Assembly (NCBI GenBank): GCA_027031145.1
Contig: JALVEG010000208.1
Location: forward strand, 1 to 12,886
Source: Saprospiraceae bacterium
GTDB taxonomy: Bacteria > Bacteroidota > Bacteroidia > Chitinophagales > Saprospiraceae
Reading direction: 5' to 3'
Length of the DNA: 12,886 nucleotides
Shown: positions 6,875 through 12,641 of the stretch, one piece after another
How positions within the stretch are numbered: position 1 is the first letter of the stretch
Layout: each line of letters begins with the position of its first letter
Notes under the pieces: generated by a model
The model's input: the letters and a program-made list of their open reading frames with translations, nothing else
What the model was told of the DNA's origin: nothing
Databases searched by the model: none
Translations under genes and position numbers: made by a program

Positions 6875-8284
6875 ATGTATAAAAAAACTATGATTTTTCT
6901 GATTTTCTTTTATTTTCACAATATATATTCACAAGAAAATTTTACGATATTTACCGGTACTGAAAATATAGTAAATAAAGATATTATTATTGCAAAAGAT
7001 GGAATTTGGCTTTATATTGATGATTATAATTCTTTTAAATCTAAAATTATTAAAGTAAATCAAGCAAATGAAATTATTATCGAAGGACCACAATTTGATA
7101 TGTTGACAGAATGGAAAGATGTTAGATGGCATCCTGGATTTTTAGGTGTAGATAATTCAAATAATATATACTTTTACAACTTAAATTCAGCTATTCAAGA
7201 TTCATCAAGTATCTCTATTTATAAACTTGATTCAAATGGCAAAATACTTTGGGAGCAAATTGTTGATTCTAAAGGTGTATTTGAAATTATTTCTCAAGCA
7301 GAAATTATTAATGATGAAATTATTTGTGTTGGAATGGCATTTGATTTTAATGAAGAGACTTTCGTCTCATTTGCTATTTCACTTTTTTTAAACAATGGTG
7401 CTGTCAAGTGGGAAAAATCATATCAATTTAATAATATTAGTGTATTTGCAGACATCGTATCAACAAGTTCTGGTTTACCTATTATTCTACAAACAGGAGT
7501 TGATTTAGAAGAAATATATTACTCTAGAATTATAATACTTGATACTTTAGGAAATATCATATACAATGAAATAATTTCTAATGATTTTTTTGGTAATAGA
7601 ATTGAAGTTTTGAATGAAAAAGAGTTTTTAATATCAGGTTATGGCGATGAAGCTAATTTAATAAATTTTGATATTAATAGTAAATCAATTGTTTTTAAAA
7701 AGATAATTGATAATGTATGGGATGATGTGGATATTCCTGTTTTTAAAATTGATGATAAGATTATTACTTTAAATACCACAATTGCAGACTCTGAAATAGT
7801 TCCGGGTTCTGGAATTGAATTAATGGTCAATGTATTTGATCTAAATGGTAGTTTATTGGATTCTGTGTTTTATGATTACGACGATACATTTGAAACTATT
7901 TTGTGGAATGCAGTAAAAAGTCATGATAATAAAATATATTTTTGTGGCGTATTAAATCTTAATGATTTTCAAAATTCAGAGATAAAAGATATATGGGGCT
8001 ATTTTGACTCAAATACTTTGTCGCTAAACCATCAGCCATTCCTTAATAATGAAAAATTAATATTATTCCCTTCAATAGTTAATTGTGGAGAAAAAGTTTT
8101 TTTTAATTCTAAATTTCAAATTAGTAGTTCAAAAATTATTGATATTAACGGAAAAATTATTTCATCCTTGAAAATCAATAATAAATTTAACAATTTTAAA
8201 ACACCACTTGTACCTTCAGGTTTATACAATGTTATTTTTCAAACAGGAAATAGAAAACAAGTAGGTAAAATAATTATAAAATAA
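6875..8284 (+). CDS. Secreted T9SS substrate with propeller-like repeats and type A sorting domain
   Basis: The protein has 469 residues from the ATG at 6875; an in-frame ATG at 6890 is a possible alternative. The N-terminus is a signal peptide (M-I-F-L-I-F-F-Y-F core), probably cleaved after S-Q. The middle 350 residues contain recurring strands of the type K-L-D-S-N-G-K-I-L-W-E and L-D-T-L-G-N-I-I-Y, typical of the PQQ-like or delta-60-type beta-propellers in Bacteroidota secreted proteins. Residues about 393-469 are a clear T9SS type A sorting domain, with L-F-P-S at its start, I-D-I-N-G-K-I-I in the middle, and P-S-G-L-Y-N-V-I-F before a final K-I-I-I-K. The product should therefore cross the outer membrane by T9SS and be released or attached at the surface. 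The beta-barrel gene follows after 6 bases, so the two are likely co-transcribed. Confidence 0.88.
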   Translation: MYKKTMIFLIFFYFHNIYSQENFTIFTGTENIVNKDIIIAKDGIWLYIDDYNSFKSKIIKVNQANEIIIEGPQFDMLTEWKDVRWHPGFLGVDNSNNIYFYNLNSAIQDSSSISIYKLDSNGKILWEQIVDSKGVFEIISQAEIINDEIICVGMAFDFNEETFVSFAISLFLNNGAVKWEKSYQFNNISVFADIVSTSSGLPIILQTGVDLEEIYYSRIIILDTLGNIIYNEIISNDFFGNRIEVLNEKEFLISGYGDEANLINFDINSKSIVFKKIIDNVWDDVDIPVFKIDDKIITLNTTIADSEIVPGSGIELMVNVFDLNGSLLDSVFYDYDDTFETILWNAVKSHDNKIYFCGVLNLNDFQNSEIKDIWGYFDSNTLSLNHQPFLNNEKLILFPSIVNCGEKVFFNSKFQISSSKIIDINGKIISSLKINNKFNNFKTPLVPSGLYNVIFQTGNRKQVGKIIIK

Positions 8285-8290
8285 TTAAAT

Positions 8291-8884
8291 ATGAAAACAA
8301 GAATATTTTTTTTAATGATTTTTATTATTATTACCTTTAGTTTGTCCGGGCAACAGGATAACAAATGGGCAATTTCCGGTAATGTGGGCTTTGGAATGGA
8401 TGAACAGTCACGTAGTTACATAGCCACTTCAATTGGCTTAGAGCATTTTCTTTCAAAAAGATTTTCTTTAGGATTAGGATTTAATCATGCTTCTTCTTAT
8501 AAAATTGAGGATAAAAATTATAGCCTGTATTTTGAAGGGAAGGGGTTTGTGATTGATGAATACTATAGCGATTATTTAGCTAGCTTCTTAAACGCTGCAT
8601 TATTAATTAGGTATTACCCAATAAAAATGAATAAATTCTGGATGGCAATAAACGTTGGGCCAACCATTCAAATGAATAGATACAAATATATCCAGTATGT
8701 TGATAATGGTGTCAATTCACATATTTCTGTCCACTCATTCGAAGAAATAGATGCATTTTTTATGTATGGAATGAATTTAACTTATTTTATAAATAAAAAA
8801 ATAGGATTGAATATTAATTTGTATGAAATCTATCCTTTCAGAGAACTAGATTCAATTACAATTGGTGCAAAAGTGTTATTTTAA
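8291..8884 (+). CDS. Small outer-membrane beta-barrel protein
   Basis: The protein has 197 residues, with a signal peptide (I-F-F-L-M-I-F-I-I-I-T-F core, cleavage after S-G-Q). The mature part alternates polar and aromatic/hydrophobic residues in strand-sized blocks (W-A-I-S-G-N-V-G-F-G, S-L-G-L-G-F-N-H, F-W-M-A-I-N-V-G-P, G-L-N-I-N-L-Y-E-I) and ends in Phe, as expected for an eight-stranded OmpA/OmpX-like or outer-membrane-beta-barrel protein. The start follows the stop of the T9SS substrate gene by 6 bases, so they form an operon. Barrels of this kind in Bacteroidota are often paired with secreted proteins, but no partnership is proven. Confidence 0.82.
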   Translation: MKTRIFFLMIFIIITFSLSGQQDNKWAISGNVGFGMDEQSRSYIATSIGLEHFLSKRFSLGLGFNHASSYKIEDKNYSLYFEGKGFVIDEYYSDYLASFLNAALLIRYYPIKMNKFWMAINVGPTIQMNRYKYIQYVDNGVNSHISVHSFEEIDAFFMYGMNLTYFINKKIGLNINLYEIYPFRELDSITIGAKVLF

Positions 8885-8915
8885 TGTGTTGAATTATTTA
8901 TACTGATTTTGACAT

Positions 8916-8947
8916 CTGTAATCATGGTGATACATAGAGGATTACAG
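8916..8947. repeat. 8-bp inverted repeat after the beta-barrel gene
   Basis: CTGTAATC (8916-8923) and GATTACAG (8940-8947) are exact reverse complements around a 16-nt spacer, 31 bases after the stop codon. No T-tract follows directly, so a role in termination is only possible. Confidence 0.4.
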
Positions 8948-9096
8948 GCATTGGAGGTAATTTTTGAGATTTCTTTGAAAGATTAAATCTTGGTATGTGC
9001 GGTGGGTTTCCCTACATCTTTGCCCTTACGTTATGACACATCTTTTAATAAGTGTAATAACGAAAGCTTTCTCTTGAGAGATTTGATTCCGGTTTT

Positions 9097-9149
9097 AGCA
9101 CCCATCCCCAGCCCTTCCCTCACAAAGGGAAGGGAGAAGTGGAGGTGCT
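9097..9149. repeat. G/C-rich palindromic repeat
   Basis: CCCTTCCCT (9112-9120) pairs with AGGGAAGGG (9126-9134) around CACAA, and AGCACC (9097-9102) with GGTGCT (9144-9149) forms an outer stem. The C-rich strand (CCCATCCCCAGCCCTTCCCT) is of a type widespread in intergenic DNA of many bacteria. A related copy in the opposite orientation lies at 9296-9330. Confidence 0.65.
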
Positions 9150-9237
9150 TGATTAATAAAAATAGCTATTTGAGAATCATCTTGTTTTATAACTAAATGG
9201 TATTTTTTTTGTGAAAAAAGCGTTGCTATTGCGGTTT

Positions 9238-9287
9238 ACCCCGTGAAATAGGCTTAGCCTAAATTGAAAATTTATTTCACTGGGGGT
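9238..9287. other. Potential three-way-junction structure
   Basis: GTGAAAT (9243-9249) pairs exactly with ATTTCAC (9274-9280), and flanking ACCCC (9238-9242) can pair with GGGGT-type bases at 9282-9287 past one bulge. Between the arms sit two complete hairpins with no spare bases: AGGC-TTA-GCCT (9250-9260) and AAATT-GAA-AATTT (9261-9273). The exact fit suggests a selected fold or a mobile repeat; its function is unknown. Confidence 0.5.
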
Positions 9288-9295
9288 TGCAGCTT

Positions 9296-9313
9296 CCTCC
9301 CTTGTAAGGGAGG
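9296..9313. repeat. Second G/C-rich palindrome, inverted relative to 9097-9149
   Basis: CCTCCCTT (9296-9303) and AAGGGAGG (9306-9313) form a tight palindrome, followed by ATTGAGGTGGGTC. Read on the minus strand this flank (GACCCACCTCAATCCTCCCTT) parallels the C-rich flank of the first repeat, so the two are related copies in opposite orientation. Confidence 0.6.
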
Positions 9314-9335
9314 ATTGAGGTGGGTCTTGACCTCG

Positions 9336-9425
9336 AGTAAATGCGTCAGTAGTTTTCATTTTTGTGAGGATTAAGGATTACTACTGTTTTGGGATTTACG
9401 CCCAAATTACGCATTTACTTTTTTT
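9336..9425. terminator. Nested inverted-repeat element with T-tract, probable terminator
   Basis: AGTAAATGCGT (9336-9346) is an exact reverse complement of ACGCATTTACT (9409-9419), followed by T residues to 9425. Inside are CAGTAG (9347-9352) with CTACTG (9381-9386), and TTTGGG with CCCAAA around ATTTACG. A plus-strand transcript could end here. The TTTAC in the inner loop can also compete with the outer arms. Confidence 0.5.
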
Positions 9426-9427
9426 AT

Positions 9428-10582
9428 TTATAATTTTTTTACTTTTTTTTCACGGACTATTGACGTAAAACTTGTATCCATTTCAGGTTTTGTTGTGAGC
9501 TGAGCAAACTCTTCCTCTGATGAGTTTGACATAAATACCTCATAACCATCAAGGTCATCTTCTGTGTTTTTTGACCATGTTACTACTATTTTGCCATTTT
9601 TATCACATAATCCAACAACTCCGGTAGGTGGATTAGGTGGAATCGTGTCTGCTTTTTGAGCCAATCTTGGCAAAGAATTTTGAATTTTTTGATTTTCATC
9701 AATTAAAATTATTTGATAATAATTGGATGATAATGGAGAATTATCTGTAAAAGATCTAGTTGATGGAGATAAGATACTTGTATTGATTTTTTCAAAATTA
9801 CCATTCATTTTATGAGAGCGATAAACGTCTAATCCTAATATTTTTGTCTCATACTCAGAATCCATTGTCCATTCTAGTACCATTGATTCATCAGATTCAA
9901 TTATTGTATCAAGAGATAAATCAGTAACCAATGGTTCCGGCTCTCCTTTGGATATCACAACTTCAGAAGGAGTGCCTTCTATACCAAATGATGAAATTCC
10001 GATAATTCTATACTCATACTCAGTTGTATTATCTCCTAGTGAATCAGGATAGAAAGTAAAATCACTCTCAGCATTTTCTGCAACAGCAGGCACAATAGGC
10101 ATCTCATTTATCTTTTCGTATTCTGTTTCACCAACTTTTCTTCTTTCAATATTATATGCGGTATATTTATCACTATCAACTTTCCAAGATATTATTGTTG
10201 CACTATCCTGTGCCATAGTATTTACTTCCTTTACTTCGGGCAAACCATCTTGATCAGTTAAATCTATAATTACATAAACAATATTATTTGTATTCAAAAA
10301 CTATCTGAATCAATACCATTTGGACATACCTTGTACACATAGGTGTTATTTAGATCAAGATTTACATCATCAACAATTGCCATTAATATATACCTCTCCA
10401 CCCTATAGCCATGTGTATTTCCATAATCCCATGTTTCGTAATTGCCCGGCGCCCATCTAAGATAGACCTTATTGTCATTTGATAAAAATGCTTTTCCATG
10501 AATTGCAAAATAACTATTATCCATAGTTTGAGAAAAAACCATACTATAAAAAAAGTACCAATAAATTAGAATAGATTTTCAT
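9428..10582 (-). pseudogene. Frameshifted and truncated secreted multi-FnIII protein
   Basis: The remnant starts at an ATG at 10582 with a signal peptide beginning M-K-I-Y-S-N-L-L-V-L. A run of seven T (10554-10548) puts it out of frame and it meets TAG; with six T it would continue into F-Y-S-M-V-F-S-Q, a normal cleavage site. That second frame (10542-10294) starts an FnIII-like domain (L-R-W-A-P-G-N-Y-E-T-W) and stops at a run of five T (10300-10296); one more T joins it to the third frame. The third frame carries FnIII domains, one with D-T-I-P-P-N-P-P-T-G and E-D-D-L-D-G-Y. The layout resembles large Bacteroidota FnIII proteins. Compared with what I remember of them, about 100 or more residues seem to be missing after E-R-Y-I-L, and the last FnIII ends abruptly in a Lys-rich tail. 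Sequencing error at the T-runs is possible. Confidence 0.75.
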
Positions 10583-10803
10583 ATGTCAAATATTTATTAT
10601 ATAACGCAATTAGTGATAATCATCGCAAAAAGCATACTAATTATAAAAATACTGTGAATTCAAAAAAAATCAATGTATAAAAAAGCGATATAATACAATA
10701 ATAAATATCAACTTATTCATAACATTCTTTCACAAATATTTTTGAATCAGGGGAGTCTTAAACCCAAATAAGATCCGCACTTTCTTCTATATGTTTCTGC
10801 CCA
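10583..10803 (-). other. Short intergenic region with an imperfect hairpin
   Basis: This separates the FnIII pseudogene from the immunity gene. The only structure I see is an imperfect hairpin at 10752-10776, where GGA-TCTTA with one bulged base pairs with TAAGATCC around an 8-nt loop. It could end the toxin-immunity transcript, but lacks a clear T-tract. The rest is AT-rich with no clear promoter. Confidence 0.35.
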
Positions 10804-11184
10804 TCAGGATTCTTTATCTCTTTTATCGCTAAACTCACTAAACCGATCAATCCAACCTCCTTCTATCGTTGGCTCAGCTTTCAACATTTCACTTATCTTT
10901 ACTAAATCAACTTGCTTTCCTTTTGATTCATAGATTATCTTAAATTCTTCGTTCTCTTCAAATACCCCTAACATTCCAAAAATTACAGTTCCTATCGTTT
11001 TTTTTAAATAATCTAACAATTGATCTTGATCTTCTTTATTAAGTTTTTGAAGAACTTCTGTATACTCTTTACCAATCCCCCACTTAGTTGTACCGTTAAT
11101 CAAATTAATGAAATTAGAAACAGCATCATCATAGACTGAATTAGTCACAATTTTACCATACCTATCCAATATTTTTTTATTCAT
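10804..11184 (-). CDS. Probable immunity protein paired with the upstream toxin domain
   Basis: The protein has 126 residues and no signal peptide or membrane segment, so it is cytoplasmic. It is mostly helical and acidic, with K-W-G-I-G-K-E-Y-T-E-V-L near residue 34, a central hydrophobic helix (T-V-I-F-G-M-L-G-V-F-E-E-N) and I-S-E-M-L-K-A-E-P followed by G-G-W-I near the C-terminus. It starts 3 bases after the stop of the toxin-like gene, an arrangement standard for toxin-immunity pairs. I recall similar small proteins beside polymorphic toxins of Bacteroidota but cannot name the family. It may neutralise the product of the 11188-11538 gene by direct binding; that is inference from position and size. 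A short overlapping frame at its 3' end is discussed under findings. Confidence 0.6.
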   Translation of the reverse strand: MNKKILDRYGKIVTNSVYDDAVSNFINLINGTTKWGIGKEYTEVLQKLNKEDQDQLLDYLKKTIGTVIFGMLGVFEENEEFKIIYESKGKQVDLVKISEMLKAEPTIEGGWIDRFSEFSDKRDKES

Positions 11185-11187
11185 TTC

Positions 11188-11538
11188 TTATGGATTTACA
11201 CTGCCCCAAGGCCTGTTTACTAATTTTTTAACTCCCTGACTTTTCAAATCTTCTAATGCTTTAACTACCCACCCTGTCGCAACGTCCTCTGGAATACCTG
11301 CTTCTTTCATTGCTTGAATTTCAATTTTAACCATATAATCGAGAGACATTGTTTTAGTAGGATTAGCTCCTTTCCAAGCGGAGTATAGAGATTTCTGTTT
11401 TCCTGTAATTTTAGAATGTACTCCTAAACCTCCTCCCCCCCACCATGATAGCCCATGATAGTGAACCGTAAGATTTCGGTTTGCATTACGATGTATTCGG
11501 GGTTTATCTTGTCTAATTGTATATTGTATATTCTTCAT
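11188..11538 (-). CDS. Stand-alone polymorphic-toxin C-terminal domain, putative nuclease
   Basis: The protein has 116 residues and no signal peptide. Residues about 40-116 (G-V-H-S-K-I-T-G-K-Q-K-S-L-Y-S-A-W, then E-I-Q-A-M-K-E-A-G-I-P-E-D-V-A, then L-K-S-Q-G-V-K and R-P-W-G) recall the end of toxin domains found on Rhs-type and related polymorphic toxins, probably nucleases. The first 40 residues contain His, Asn and a W-W-G-G-G-G stretch. I see no complete G-H-H or similar catalytic motif, so activity is uncertain. The frame is closed by a TAA 27 bases before the ATG, so it is not fused to an upstream delivery protein. It looks like an orphan toxin cassette separated from its carrier. The adjacent 126-aa gene fits as its immunity partner. 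The toxin family name is uncertain. Confidence 0.5.
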   Translation of the reverse strand: MKNIQYTIRQDKPRIHRNANRNLTVHYHGLSWWGGGGLGVHSKITGKQKSLYSAWKGANPTKTMSLDYMVKIEIQAMKEAGIPEDVATGWVVKALEDLKSQGVKKLVNRPWGSVNP

Positions 11539-11631
11539 TCCATTCGTTTGTTCTATATAAGCTTACATCTCTTAATAAAAAAGCTCCTACATGATTTCTC
11601 TGTGAAAGATTTTTTTAATTTAATATCTCAG

Positions 11632-12036
11632 CTATACAAATCCACCTTTAGCTGGAGAATATGTAATTCCTGGTATCTCTCCATTCTCCCAAGTCAATAA
11701 AAACTTATACCAATCCTGCATTAATCTTAAAATCAAATTAGAATCCATCTCAAATGGCTCAAATGAATCAAATACACCATTTGTAATAGTAGATTTATCT
11801 TTCTTAAAGTTTACAATACACCAATCATCACCTGCAAATTGATACTCCTCTTTTTCATCAGTCAACACATTGCCAATCTCACTTAAAATTTCTTTAATCC
11901 TAACAGATTTGGACATGCGTCCAAATGCAAGGTTGCCTAAGTGTTTATAATTTTCACCATGGCTAAATGTAATAAAAGGTCTTTGCTTTCCATTTACGTC
12001 AACCTCTATATAGAATGCATAATTGAACTTAAACAT
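11632..12036 (-). CDS. Hypothetical small protein, possible immunity protein
   Basis: The protein has 134 residues, no signal peptide, and an alpha/beta composition, starting F-K-F-N-Y-A-F-Y-I-E-V-D-V-N-G and containing D-D-W-C-I-V-N-F-K-K-D-K-S and W-Y-K-F-L-L-T-W-E-N-G-E-I-P-G-I-T-Y near the C-terminus. Its ATG overlaps the end of the FnIII gene in ATGTTTAA, which would allow coupled translation. Small, soluble proteins in this position, straight after a truncated secreted carrier, are typical immunity genes, and I think I have seen the C-terminal pattern in uncharacterised Bacteroidota proteins. No cognate toxin is directly next to it, so it could protect against a toxin whose gene is lost, or be a second immunity gene for the downstream toxin. 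The function is inferred from context only. Confidence 0.5.
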   Translation of the reverse strand: MFKFNYAFYIEVDVNGKQRPFITFSHGENYKHLGNLAFGRMSKSVRIKEILSEIGNVLTDEKEEYQFAGDDWCIVNFKKDKSTITNGVFDSFEPFEMDSNLILRLMQDWYKFLLTWENGEIPGITYSPAKGGFV

Positions 12037-12514
12037 GCTTTACAATTTTGGGAATGCTGACTGAATTGATCCATCTGGTCGTAAGCTGAACTGAATATTC
12101 TAAATTCTTATCTAATCCATAAAGTACTGAATGGTTTTTCCTGCGTACAACTTTCTCCTCCCAATTTCTAAACAATACAGACCTATTACTGTACCTAATC
12201 ACATATTGCACACCATCTTCTGAAGGTGTTAAATCATCCCATCTAACATGAAAACTATTATCGGTCGCTCCATATCCAATAGCTCGAAAATCAACAGGTG
12301 CAATGCAATCAGGCCATGCCGAAGGCTCTTTCTAATCAATATCTTTGCTTTGTTCCTGCTCAGTAATAAAATCATTAAAATGGGAGTCCTCATTAAAATC
12401 AACACCCGAAAGATTTTCTCCATTATTATTAATATCGTAAGAAATATCCCGTTGCGAAAAACTTGAATATGAAATTCCTAGAATAAAAATGAATAAACCA
12501 ATTAATTGATTCAT
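12029..12514 (-). pseudogene. Secreted FnIII protein interrupted by an in-frame amber codon
   Basis: The ATG at 12514 opens a signal peptide (M-N-Q-L-I-G-L-F-I-F-I-L core, cleavage after F-S-Q) and an acidic, Asn-rich linker. At codon 61 a TAG (12334-12332) interrupts the frame, but the same frame then continues for 100 more codons as a good FnIII domain: C-I-A-P-V-D-F-R-A-I, V-R-W-D-D-L, V-Q-Y-V-I-R-Y-S, then L-E-Y-S-V-Q-L. No indel is needed, only one base change. The protein ends after 161 codons, just past the FnIII domain, and its TAA overlaps the start of the next gene. It looks like the truncated N-terminus of a larger secreted toxin-carrier type protein. A sigma-54-like promoter lies 45 bases upstream. 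A recoded or read-through TAG, a strain polymorphism or a sequencing error are alternatives. Confidence 0.7.
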
Positions 12515-12558
12515 TGAAAATGATTTACAAATTATAAAAAATATTTATATCCTTTTAG

Positions 12559-12577
12559 TGCAAAAACTTTGCCAAAC
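12559..12577 (-). promoter_or_regulatory. Putative sigma-54 promoter for the FnIII/toxin island
   Basis: On the minus strand, TTTGGCAAAGTTTTTGCAC has GG and GC exactly 10 bases apart, with TTGGCA and TTGCA boxes close to the sigma-54 consensus. Transcription would start about 12548, giving a leader of about 34 bases before the start at 12514. Confidence 0.6.
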
Positions 12578-12585
12578 TTTTTTTC

Positions 12586-12604
12586 TTGGCATAACAATTG
12601 CTTT
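12586..12604 (+). promoter_or_regulatory. Putative sigma-54 promoter for the last gene
   Basis: TTGGCATAACAATTGCTTT places GG (12588-12589) and GC (12600-12601) exactly 10 bases apart and has a perfect TTGC -12 box. Transcription would begin near 12613, about 29 bases before the ATG at 12642. It faces away from the minus-strand copy, and the two -24 boxes make a TGCCAA/TTGGCA inverted repeat. Confidence 0.65.
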
Positions 12605-12641
12605 GAAATAATCATTTTAGAATATTTTAAACATATATATT

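Larger units (their letters stand above)
8885..9427. other. Non-coding, structure-rich intergenic region
   Basis: This is the space between the convergent barrel gene and the FnIII pseudogene. Short frames here do not look like proteins because they run through palindromes. It contains an 8-bp inverted repeat, two G/C-rich palindromes in opposite orientation, and two nested structures that can fold as three-way junctions; these are listed separately. Confidence 0.6.

Noticed and set aside
8990..9359. Two short frames in the barrel-pseudogene intergenic region
   Set aside because: Both cross G/C-rich palindromes and have no protein-like character.
9336..9419. Nested inverted repeats as an integron attC site
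   Set aside because: The arms lack the conserved attC core triplets and no integrase or cassette array is present.
12229..12423. 64-codon minus-strand frame overlapping the amber codon
   Set aside because: It is out of frame with the signal peptide and FnIII domain, which are better explained by one frame with a TAG.
12570..12591. TGCCAA/TTGGCA inverted repeat as a regulator site or hairpin
   Set aside because: It is explained by the two facing sigma-54 -24 boxes.
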